Source of the DNA: Trichomonas vaginalis G3
Taxonomy: Eukaryota > Parabasalia > Trichomonadida > Trichomonadidae
Reading direction: 5' to 3'
Assembly: GCF_026262505.1 (NCBI RefSeq)
Contig: NW_026529258.1
Span: forward strand, 1 to 37,773
Length of the DNA stretch: 37,773 bases
Of the stretch, positions 1-8,811 are shown piece by piece. Every line of letters begins with the position of its first letter. The first letter of the stretch is position 1. Made by a program: the position numbers and the translations under genes. Below the pieces are notes generated by a model, which ran no database searches, was not told the DNA's origin, and saw nothing but the letters and a program-made list of their open reading frames with translations.

Positions 1-31
1 GGCTAGAGGCGCAACGCGCCTGGAAGCCTCC
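1..31. repeat. GC-rich nested palindrome at left edge
   Basis: A GC-rich island in AT-rich DNA. A 13-base hairpin, ggcgc-aac-gcgcc (8-20), sits inside an outer arm pair, ggct (1-4) and agcc (24-27). The same design, with different stem bases, recurs at 65-100 and 2451-2489. It looks like one copy of a dispersed palindromic repeat; nothing shows a gene here. Confidence 0.55.
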
Positions 32-64
32 GAATAAAAACTTCATTTATTACTAAACATCATC

Positions 65-125
65 AGGGCTAGAAGGGGCGCAGCCCCTGGAAGCCCCACT
101 ACCTTTTTTTTTTTTTTTTTTTTTT
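65..125 (+). repeat. Left arm of inverted repeat bounding minisatellite
   Basis: About 39 GC-rich bases including the hairpin ggggc-gca-gcccc (75-87), then a run of 22 T. The reverse complement, ending in a 20-base A run, lies at 2431-2489. The two arms enclose the whole minisatellite. I see no convincing target-site duplication outside them, so whether this is a mobile unit is unresolved. Confidence 0.8.
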
Positions 126-330
126 CATTGTTTTATCTAATTCTCTTTCTTTTCATATTAATCATTTTTTATATATAATATTTCTTTTCATATTAATCAT
201 TGTTTTATGAATTTCTCTTTCTTTCATATTAATCATTGTTTTATAGAATTCTCTTTCTTTTCATATTAATCATTGTTTTTATAGAATTCTCTTTTCTTTC
301 ATATTAATCATTGTTTTATGAATTTCTCTC

Positions 331-430
331 GATATTAATGAATGCCCTCTTAGTATTGCCTCAAGCGAATTCAATAGAAATTGTCCAATTCTAGTTGATC
401 ATGTGCAGATGTTAACATGAAACTTATTCT
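331..430 (+). pseudogene. Ankyrin-repeat coding fragment, copy 1
   Basis: A somewhat degraded copy of the fragment seen better at 617-720, with small indels relative to the other three copies. It is embedded in the minisatellite and not a functional gene. Confidence 0.7.
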
Positions 431-616
431 CGTTCTTTTCATATTAATCATTGTTTTATGGAATTCTCTTTCTTTTCATATTAATCATTGTTTTATATAA
501 TAATATTTCTTTTCATATTTATCACTGTTATTACTTCTCTTTCTTTTTCATATTAATCATTGTTTTATCTAATTCCTTTTCTTTTCACATTTATCATTGT
601 TTTATGAATTTCTCTC

Positions 617-720
617 GATATTAATGAATGCCCTCTTAGTATTGCCATCAAAGCGAATTCAATAGAAATTGTCCAATTCCTAGTTGATCATGGTGCAGAT
701 GTTAACATGAAACTTATTCT
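617..720 (+). pseudogene. Ankyrin-repeat coding fragment, copy 2
   Basis: Read from the gat at about 618, it translates to one ankyrin repeat: DINECPLSIAIKANSIEIVQ followed by FLVDHGADVNMKLI. The PL-x-IA-x-K-x-x-S-x-EIV-x-x-L-x-x-HGADVN pattern is the canonical ankyrin signature. The fragment replaces part of a 37-bp unit, with ttctct at both joins. A single repeat without start or flanking repeats is debris copied into the satellite, presumably from one of the host's many ankyrin genes. Confidence 0.8.
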
Positions 721-1789
721 CTTTTCTTTCATATTCATCATTGTTTTATGAATTCTCTTTCTTTTCATATTAATCATTTTATATAATAATATTCTTTTCA
801 TATTTATCACTATTTTATTACTTTCTCTTTCTTTTCATATTAATCATTGTTTTATAACATTCTCTTTCTTTTCATATTAATCATTGTTTTATTACTTTCT
901 CTTTCTTTTCATATTAATCATTATTTTATACATTCCTCTTTTCTTTTCATATAATCATTGTTTTATAGGAATCTCTTTCTTTTCATATTAATCATGTTTT
1001 ATTACTTTCTCTTTCTTTTCATATTCATCATTGTTTTATTACTTTCTCTTTCTCTTTTCATATTAATCATTGTTTTATATAATAATATTTCTTTTCATAT
1101 TAATCATTGTTTTATAGAATTCTCTTTCTTTTCATATTAATCATTGTTTTATAGAATTCTCTTTCTTTTCATATTAATCATTGTTTTTATTACTTTCTCT
1201 TTGTTCATATTAATCATTGTTTTATAGAATTCTCTTTCTTTTCATATTAATCATTGTTTTTAATTACTTTCTTTCTTTTCATATTAATCATTGTTTTATC
1301 TAATTCTCTTTCTTTTCATATTAATCATTGTTTTATTACTTTCTCTTTCTTTTCATATTAATCATTGTTTTATAATAATATTTCTTTTCATATTAATCAT
1401 TGTTTTATGAATTTCTCTTTCTTTTCATATTAATCATTGTTTTATAGAATTCTCTTTCTTTTCATATTAATCATTGTTTTATCTAATTCTCTTTCTTTTC
1501 ATATTAATCATTGTTTTATCTAATTCTCTTTCTTTTCATATTAATCATTGTTTTATATAATAATATTTCTTTTCATATTAATCATTGTTTTATGAATTTC
1601 TCTTTCTTTTCATATTAATCATTGTTTTATTACTTTCTCTTTCTTTTCATATTAATCATTGTTTTATATAATAATATTTCTTTTCATATTAATCATTGTT
1701 TTATAGAATTCTCTTTCTTTTCATATTAATCATTGTTTTATAGAATTCTCTTTCTTTTCATATTAATCATTGTTTTATGAATTTCTCTC

Positions 1790-1892
1790 GATATTAATGA
1801 ATGCCCTCTTAGTATTGCCATCAAAGCGAATTCAATAGAAATTGTCCAATTCCTAGTTGATCATGGTGCAGATGTTAACATGAAACTTATTC
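1790..1892 (+). pseudogene. Ankyrin-repeat coding fragment, copy 3
   Basis: Essentially the same as copy 2 and open through the same single ankyrin repeat, including the HGADVN motif. It joins the minisatellite at the same point, which implies copying together with neighbouring satellite units rather than four independent insertions. Confidence 0.8.
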
Positions 1893-2192
1893 TCTTTCTT
1901 TTCATATTCATCATTGTTTTATTACTTTCTCTTTCTTTTCATATTAATCATTGTTTTATCTAATTCTCTTTCTTTTCATATTAATCATTGTTTTATAGAA
2001 TTCTCTTTCTTTTCATATTAATCATTGTTTTATAGAATTCTCTTTCTTTTCATATTAATCATTGTTTTATATAATAATATTTCTTTTCATATTAATCATT
2101 GTTTTATAGAATTCTCTTTCTTTTCTTATTAATCATTGTTTTATAGAATTCTCTTTCTTTTCACATTTATCATTGTTTTATGAATTTCTCTC

Positions 2193-2294
2193 GATATTAA
2201 TGAATGCCCTCTTAGTATTGCCATCAAAGCGAATTCAATAGAAATTGTCCAATTCCTAGTTGATCATGGTGCTGATGTTAACATGAAACTTATT
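2193..2294 (+). pseudogene. Ankyrin-repeat coding fragment, copy 4
   Basis: Matches copies 2 and 3 apart from single-base changes such as gctgat for gcagat in the HGADV stretch. The upstream satellite unit (cacatttatcattg) matches the unit before copy 2, which suggests the two arose by block duplication. Confidence 0.8.
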
Positions 2295-2430
2295 CTCGTT
2301 CTTTTCATATTAATCATTGTTTTATAGAATTCTCTTTCTTTTCATATTAATCATTGTTTTATTACTTTCTCTTTCTTTTCATATTAATCATTGTTTTATA
2401 GAATTCTCTTTCTTTTCATATTAATCATTG

Positions 2431-2489
2431 AAAAAAAAAAAAAAAAAAAAGGTAGTGGGGCTTCCAGGGGCTGCGCCCCTTCTAGCCCT
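2431..2489 (-). repeat. Right arm of inverted repeat bounding minisatellite
   Basis: Twenty A, then ggtagtggggcttccagggg and the hairpin region with gcccc. It is the reverse complement of 65-125 almost base for base. The 100 bases that follow (2490-2591) hold no gene that I can see. Confidence 0.8.
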
Positions 2490-2591
2490 AAGAAATTTTG
2501 CCCAAGACCCAAGAGGAGGACTGACCCCAAGACTCCGATGAAAAAGAAAGATATTTAAATAAAATAAAATTTTTTAATCTTAAATAGTTTT

Positions 2592-3800
2592 TTACTCAGT
2601 ATAATCTGAGTCTTTAACATCTTCAAATGTTTGTTCCTCTTCATTATCCGAAGATATAATTTCCTCGACTTCTTCTTCGTCATCTGGTGCTACGTGTCCA
2701 GCTATAAATACTTTGTAGAGTCCATCTGGAGGTGTCTGTATTATGAATGTGGTATCGTGTAAGAATACAAACTCAACATCCTGTTTGAATTGGCAATTTG
2801 AATGAGTGAATTCTGCCAATTTTATAGGATGTCCTTTGGTAGCTTTCGGGAAGCTTGAAATACTAACTTTGCTACCGTAGGGAACTCTTTCTGGTGTATC
2901 TAACGCTATAGTGGATATGACATGGAAATTGTCTTGAAATTCTGGTAAAGGTTGTATACAATATAACCGTTTTGACTGTCCTGGATTGGTAAAAAAGTAT
3001 ACGTAAAAGGACCTTTGCCCATACTCATCCAATTCTTCGAGATAGTTGTAGGTATTGGGATATATGCTGACATACTCAGCAATTTTCACATTTTGCAAAT
3101 AAGTTTGCATATTTTTGGGGAAAAGTCTAATAAATTGGTCGATGGCTTGTAGTGCAATTAGGTTTGCTGTAACAGGCAAGTATTGAACAAACAAGTCCAC
3201 GAGAACACCTGGGTCTTTAACTTCATTTTCAACTGGTTGCAAACTATCCATAACAGACTGAAACACTTCCGAATAATCGGTGTCGTCTTGAATTCCCCAT
3301 TGGTTTTTGAGTTTTTCAAGGAGTTGAAGTCTTTTTTTAGCATATTGCCTGCGAACACGTTCAGATATGGTAGTGTTTTCTTCTGTATTTTCTGTATCTC
3401 CTGATTGAAATTGCTTCGCGAACGCAAGGTATCTCATCTGGGACCTTGTCGTCATCGATGACGCGCTTGGTTGTTCCTCTGTTGTTTCGTTTGTTTGTAT
3501 GGTATTTTCTTGAGTAGATTGTCTTGAATTGTTGGACAATTGGTTTGCAATTGGAGAAGACTGTAAAACTTGTCCTGTTGTGTCTGGTACAACTGTATCT
3601 GTTGTTTCGTTTGTTTGTATGGTATTTTCTTGAGTAGATTGTCTTGAATTGTCCAACAATTTGTTTGCAATTGTATGAGGAAGTTGCTTTGGTATTATAG
3701 GAGGTCGTAAGGGTTTTGAGAATGGTGAGACATAAGTTGTAGGAACTTTAACTGCAGAGGTAGTCGACGAATTGTTTGCGACACTTTTTCTTCCTTCCAT
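2592..3800 (-). CDS. Unknown protein, S/T/Q-rich N-terminus, acidic C-terminus
   Basis: A frame of 402 codons from the ATG at 3800 (MEGRKS). An in-frame ATG 22 codons upstream exists, but a TCATA initiator-like motif abuts the 3800 ATG (3805-3801), which favours the shorter form. Residues 1-130 or so are Ser/Thr/Gln-rich and carry a direct duplication of about 24 residues around NSRQSTQENTIQTNETT, nearly identical in DNA as well. Next comes a basic helical stretch, then a compact hydrophobic region with short beta-like segments, then a tail of Glu/Asp. I do not recognise the family. It could be a host gene or a left-hand gene of the outer Maverick; its downstream neighbour is divergent, sharing the 3801-4271 region. 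Confidence 0.65.
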   Translation of the reverse strand: MEGRKSVANNSSTTSAVKVPTTYVSPFSKPLRPPIIPKQLPHTIANKLLDNSRQSTQENTIQTNETTDTVVPDTTGQVLQSSPIANQLSNNSRQSTQENTIQTNETTEEQPSASSMTTRSQMRYLAFAKQFQSGDTENTEENTTISERVRRQYAKKRLQLLEKLKNQWGIQDDTDYSEVFQSVMDSLQPVENEVKDPGVLVDLFVQYLPVTANLIALQAIDQFIRLFPKNMQTYLQNVKIAEYVSIYPNTYNYLEELDEYGQRSFYVYFFTNPGQSKRLYCIQPLPEFQDNFHVISTIALDTPERVPYGSKVSISSFPKATKGHPIKLAEFTHSNCQFKQDVEFVFLHDTTFIIQTPPDGLYKVFIAGHVAPDDEEEVEEIISSDNEEEQTFEDVKDSDYTE

Positions 3801-4271
3801 TATGAAAAATAAACTGTTTTTTTCGGACCACTCATAGAAAAGTTTAAAATAAACCGTTTTCGTCAACGGAGACCCCCTCTATTTTTTTATTTTATTTAAT
3901 AGTTACCGTTGGCAAACCGTTCCATCTCAAATATTGAATGAACTATAAACGTTTTTTGTTTTCTATATATACTTTTTTGTCCAACGGTAAAACTTTTTAC
4001 ACAACGGTTTTTGAGAGTCGTCGCTATTGACTTTTTTGTAGAGCACTCAAAATAGTATAACTTTGTCCGGACAAGTAAGGGTCTATCGTCGCTACAGGAA
4101 AAGTTACAGGCGTTCCAAGGAAGTATACTTTGAGAAGCCTTTTCCCCTTATAGAATGAGATAGGACGGTTATTTTACAAAACTGACAACACTTTGACCGA
4201 GTAGTTTTTTGTGCTGAACAAAAAGTGTCATATAAACATCTGTCAAAAACCGCTTTTTAACTTCACTTAAA
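3801..4271. promoter_or_regulatory. Divergent promoter region with Myb-type sites
   Basis: About 470 bp between two divergent starts. It holds six AACGG/CCGTT motifs (near 3854, 3864, 3906, 3917, 3982 and 4002), which fit the YAACNG core bound by Myb-type factors, plus a tatcgtc at 4083-4089 resembling the MRE-2 element reported for T. vaginalis adhesin promoters. Initiator-like motifs abut both starts: TCATA (reverse strand, 3805-3801) and TCACT (4263-4267). Function is inferred from motif matches alone. Confidence 0.45.
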
Positions 4272-4829
4272 ATGCCACGTAAGCTACGTAAGAATATACG
4301 TAAGAGGAAGGGAGCATTGAAACATCCAATAGTAAAACTGACACCACAACAACAGTTGCAACAACAAATGATGAATGACCCCACTATGTTGCAACAAATG
4401 TCAAGCAACCCTATGCTTTTAAACAGAGTTATTGGTGCACAGAGTGGAGGTTTAAGAGCGGCACTTTTAGCGAAAATGGCAGGCTATGGTGGAGCTGCAG
4501 ACGGAACAGCTTATAACCCTCAAAGTCAAATGAATTTGAGTTCACTCAAAAATCAAATAACAGATGTCAAAAAGTCAAACATAGACATACAGAAACAAAT
4601 AAGTGAAAACGAAAAGAAACTAGAATATGACAGACACACAAAGAAACTCAATGAGTTAAACGTAGAGAAAAAGAAGAAAGAAGAACAACTGAAAGAACTA
4701 AGTACAGAGGAATATGCGAAAAAAGTGTCAGAAAAAGCAGCAGAAGTAGCAAAAATGGAACAAGATGTTGTAAGACGAGTTACGGAAAGTGAGGTGAACC
4801 GAAAAAGTGACACTTATTTGGTCGGATAA
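4272..4829 (+). CDS. Basic coiled-coil protein, 185 aa
   Basis: Complete frame with TCACT four bases before the ATG. The first 20 residues are strongly basic (PRKLRKNIRKRKG), followed by a Gln/Met-rich stretch, a small Gly/Ala-rich segment with LLAKMAGYGG, and a long charged coiled coil (about residues 95-165) rich in KKKKEEQLKEL-type heptads. A basic head plus coiled coil suits a nucleic-acid-binding or virion-core protein, but I recognise no family. The coiled coil is reminiscent of the N-terminal part of the 928-residue protein at 10319, so it may belong to the outer Maverick. Its last codons are part of an inverted repeat shared with 10278-10319. Confidence 0.65.
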   Translation: MPRKLRKNIRKRKGALKHPIVKLTPQQQLQQQMMNDPTMLQQMSSNPMLLNRVIGAQSGGLRAALLAKMAGYGGAADGTAYNPQSQMNLSSLKNQITDVKKSNIDIQKQISENEKKLEYDRHTKKLNELNVEKKKKEEQLKELSTEEYAKKVSEKAAEVAKMEQDVVRRVTESEVNRKSDTYLVG

Positions 4830-4853
4830 ATTCCCTATATATTTACTTGTCAA
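4771..4853 (+). repeat. Left copy of imperfect inverted repeat around array/transposase block
   Basis: The stretch taagac..ttacggaaagtga..aaaaagtgacac (4771-4812) has a roughly 80% identical reverse-complement partner at 10278-10319. A second shared word, ttacttgtcaa (4843-4853), recurs inverted at 10223-10233. Similarity fades inward of these points. The left copy includes the 3' end of the coiled-coil gene. Confidence 0.6.
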
Positions 4854-4904
4854 AAAAAATCAGACTTTTTTTGCTTTAAAAAATTTATAAGTTAATTATT
4901 GAGA

Positions 4905-7900
4905 ACGAAGGTGAAAGGAAATGGATATCTCTTACCTTTCATTCCTCGAGAAAGTTCAAAAACTTGGGTGCAATCAGAACTGATTGCACCCAAGTTTTTG
5001 AACTTTGTATAAGGAATTGTTGGCTATGATGTACTGATCATGAATCAGTACATCATAGCCAACAATTCCTTCGCAAACAGCGGGAAACTTTGTCTGAATA
5101 GTTTAACATTCAGACAAAGTTTCCCGCTGTCAGAGAGGGAATGGAAGGGTAAGAGGTATATATTCATAATGTATACCTCTTACCCTTTCATTCCCTCGAG
5201 AAAGTTCAAAAACTTGGGTGCAATCAGTTCTGATTGCACCCAAGTTTTTGAACTTTGTATAAGGAATTGTTGGCTATGATGTACTGATCATGAATCAGTA
5301 CATCATAGCCAACAATTCCTTCGCAAACAGCGGGAAACTTTGTCTGAAATAGTTTAACATTCAGACAAAGTTTCCCGCTGTCAGAGAGGGAATGGAAGGG
5401 TAAGAGGTATATATTCATAATGTATACCTCTTACCCTTTCATTCCCTCGAGAAAGTTCAAAAACTTGGGTGCAATCAGTTCTGATTGCACCCAAGTTTTT
5501 GAACTTTGTATAAGGAATTGTTGGCTATGATGTACTGATCATGAATCAGTACATCATAGCCAACAATTCCTTCGCAAACAGCGGGAAACTTTGTCTGAAT
5601 AGTTTAACATTCAGACAAAGTTTCCCGCTGTCAGAGAGGGAATGGAAGGGTAAGAGGTATATATTCATAATGTATACCTCTTACCCTTTCATTCCCTCGA
5701 GAAAGTTCAAAAACTTGGGTGCAATCAGTTCTGATTGCACCCAAGTTTTTGAACTTTGTATAAGGAATTGTTGGCTATGATGTACTGATCATGAATCAGT
5801 ACATCATAGTCAACAATTCCTTCGCAAACAGCGGGAAACTTTGTCTGAATAGTTTAACATTCAGACAAAGTTTCCCGCTGTCAGAGAGGGAATGGAAGGG
5901 TAAGAGGTATATATTCATAATGTATACCTCTTACCCTTTCATTCCCTCGAGAAAGTTCAAAAACTTGGGTGCAATCAGTTCTGATTGCACCCAAGTTTTT
6001 GAACTTTGTATAAGGAATTGTTGGCTATGATGTACTGATCATGAATCAGTACATCATAGCCAACAATTCCTTCGCAAACAGCGGGAAACTTTGTCTGAAT
6101 AGTTTAACATTCAGACAAAGTTTCCCGCTGTCAGAGAGGGAATGGAAGGGTAAGAGGTATATATTCATAATGTATACCTCTTACCCTTTCATTCCTCGAG
6201 AAAGTTCAAAAACTTGGGTGCAATCAGTTCTGATTGCACCCAAGTTTTTGAACTTTGTATAAGGAATTGTTGGCTATGATGTACTGATCATGAATCAGTA
6301 CATCATAGCCAACAATTCCTTCGCAAACAGCGGGAAACTTTGTCTGAATAGTTTAACATTCAGACAAAGTTTCCCGCTGTCAGAGAGGGAATGGAAGGGT
6401 AAGAGGTATATATTCATAATGTATACCTCTTACCCTTTCATTCCCTCGAGAAAGTTCAAAAACTTGGGTGCAATCAGTTCTGATTGCACCAAGTTTTTGA
6501 ACTTTGTATAAGGAATTGTTGGCTATGATGTACTGATCATGAATCAGTACATCATAGCCAACAATTCCTTCGCAAACAGCGGGAAACTTTGTCTGAATAG
6601 TTTAACATTCAGACAAAGTTTCCCGCTGTCAGAGAGGGAATGGAAGGGTAAGAGGTATATATTCATAATGTATACCTCTTACCCTTTCATTCCCTCGAGA
6701 AAGTTCAAAAACTTGGGTGCAATCAGTTCTGATTGCACCCAAGTTTTTGAACTTTGTATAAGGAATTGTTGGCTATGATGTACTGATCATGAATCAGTAC
6801 ATCATAGCCAACAATTCCTTCGCAAACAGCGGGAAACTTTGTCTGAATAGTTTAACATTCAGACAAAGTTTCCCGCTGTCAGAGAGGGAATGGAAGGGTA
6901 AGAGGTATATATTCATAATGTATACCTCTTACCCTTTCATTCCCTCGAGAAAGTTCAAAAACTTGGGTGCAATCAGTTCTGATTGCACCCAAGTTTTTGA
7001 ACTTTGTATAAGGAATTGTTGGCTATGATGTACTGATCATGAATCAGTACATCATAGTCAACAATTCCTTCGCAAACAGCGGGAAACTTTGTCTGAATAG
7101 TTTAACATTCAGACAAAGTTTCCCGCTGTCAGAGAGGGAATGGAAGGGTAAGAGGTATATTTCATAATGTATACCTCTTACCCTTTCATTCCCTCGAGAA
7201 AGTTCAAAAACTTGGGTGCAATCAGTTCTGATTGCACCCAAGTTTTGAACTTTGTATAAGGAATTGTTGGCTATGATGTACTGATCATGAATCAGTACAT
7301 CATAGCCAACAATTCCTTCGCAAACAGCGGGAAACTTTGTCTGAATAGTTTAACATTCAGACAAAGTTTCCCGCTGTCAGAGAGGGAATGGAAGGGTAAG
7401 AGGTATATATTCATAATGTATACCTCTTACCCTTTCATTCCCTCGAGAAAGTTCAAAAACTTGGGTGCAATCAGTTCTGATTGCACCCAAGTTTTTGAAC
7501 TTTGTATAAGGAATTGTTGGCTATGATGTACTGATCATGAATCAGTACATCATAGCCAACAATTCCTTCGCAAACAAGCGGGAAACTTTGTCTGAATAGT
7601 TTAACATTCAGACAAAGTTTCCCGCTGTCAGAGAGGGAATGGAAGGGTAAGAGGTATATATTCATAATGTATACCTCTTACCCTTCATTCCTCGAGAAAG
7701 TTCAAAAACTTGGGTGCAATCAGTTCTGATTGCACCCAAGTTTTTGAACTTTGTATAAGGAATTGTTGGCTATGATGTACTGATCATGAATCAGTACATC
7801 ATAGCCAACAATTCCTTCGCAAACAGCGGGAAACTTTGTCTGAATAGTTTAACATTCAGACAAAGTTTCCCGCTGTCAGAGAGGGAATGGAAGGGTAAGA

Positions 7901-8370
7901 GGTATATATTCATAATGTATACCTCTTACCCTTTCATTCCCTCGAGAAAGTTCAAAAACTTGGGTGCAATCAGAACTGATTGCACCCAAGTTTTTGAACT
8001 TTGTATAAGGAATTGTTGGCTATGATGTACTGATCATGAATCAGTACATCATAGCCAACAATTCCTTCGCAAACAGCGGGAAACTTTGTCTGAATAGTTT
8101 AACATTCAGACAAAGTTTCCCGCTGTCAGAGAGGGAATGGAAGGGTAAGAGGTATATATTCATAATGTATACCTCTTACCCTTTCATTCCCTCGAGAAAG
8201 TTCAAAAACTTGGGTGCAATCAGTTCTGATTGCACCCAAGTTTTTGAACTTTGTATAAGGAATTGTTGGCTATGATGTACTGATCATGAATCAGTACATC
8301 ATAGCCAACAATTCCTTCGCAAACAGCGGGAAACTTTGTCTGAATAGTTTAACATTCGGACAAAGTTTCC
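4905..8370. repeat. Tandem array of about 13 four-hairpin units (250 bp each)
   Basis: Units of 249-251 bp repeat at about 5040, 5290, 5541, 5791, 6041, 6290, 6539, 6789, 7039, 7287, 7537, 7786 and 8036, with partial units at both ends. Each unit is four consecutive hairpins: A, a 28-bp perfect stem around loop catga; B, a 23-bp stem around an 8-base loop; C, a 26-bp stem with one mismatch around about 11 bases; D, a 27-bp stem around a 2-base loop (tt, or aa in two units). Roughly 208 of 250 bases per unit are stem. Units are more than 98% alike, so amplification or homogenisation is recent. The repeated 79-codon frames that run through the units are by-products of the repeat. The array stops abruptly inside hairpin B at about 8370. 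Confidence 0.95.
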
Positions 8371-8811
8371 CAACTTTCAAGCCGAAATTCGCGGATACCA
8401 TTCACCAACTAGCTCTTGCTATGATGGTTATTAAAAATCAAGATCTATATTAAATTCAAAATCTACTCAAAGTCACTAATGTTCGATTTCGGAGTGTCAA
8501 ATTACTGTACTACAGTTGCTGCTTCTTTTGCAACTTGCGTATCTCTGTAACGAAGAAAAAAAATATGTAAATGTTTTAAAAAGTAAGTGTTTATTCTTAT
8601 TAATCTGACTGAGCTTTAGTAAGAAGATGTAATCGATATTGTTAATTTGTGTTAAAAATTAGATTTTATTTTCGATTTTAAAAATATTACCGAATTAATT
8701 TCTTTGATTGGCTCTCCTCTCGCGGAAATGTTGAAGAGAAATCCTCAAATCCTTAATTTCTCCATCAACTTTCCAAAGGGTTCTTTGGTGGTATCATATT
8801 TTTCGCTGATA
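8371..8811. other. Gene-free stretch between array and transposase
   Basis: About 440 bp downstream of the leftward transposase. It is AT-rich except for short islands near 8376-8400 and 8705-8730. I find no convincing frame, RNA gene or terminal repeat. A short reverse-strand segment around 8508-8552 (RDTQVAKEAATVVQ then stop) has protein-like composition and may be gene debris. Confidence 0.5.

Larger units (their letters stand above)
126..2430. repeat. 37-bp AT-rich minisatellite, about 50 units
   Basis: Tandem units of about 37 bp sharing the core ttctttcatattaatcattg (or ttcttttcatattaatcatt) followed by ttttat and a variable 3-6 base linker (agaa, ctaa, tact, ataataat). Units differ mostly by one- or two-base indels and linker swaps, so the array is moderately diverged. 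Four units are interrupted by the same roughly 100-bp coding-like fragment (see separate entries). No plausible gene lies in the array; a 60-residue hydrophobic frame inside it is a product of the repeat. Confidence 0.9.

Noticed and set aside
958-1140. 60-residue hydrophobic frame in the minisatellite
   Set aside because: Entirely explained by the T-rich tandem repeat; it starts at a non-ATG codon.
5040-8275. Repeated 79-residue frames (MNQYIIANNSF...) in the hairpin array
   Set aside because: They recur with the 250-bp unit on both strands because inverted repeats create matching frames. Several units have indels that alter them, and the start has no promoter motif. I treat them as by-products of the repeat.
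4905-8370. CRISPR-like array
   Set aside because: Units are identical throughout with no variable spacers, and the context is a eukaryotic genome.
8508-8552. Possible exon or C-terminal gene fragment on the reverse strand near the array end
   Set aside because: Only about 15 plausible codons; no splice motif of the kind known in Trichomonas and no upstream coding support.
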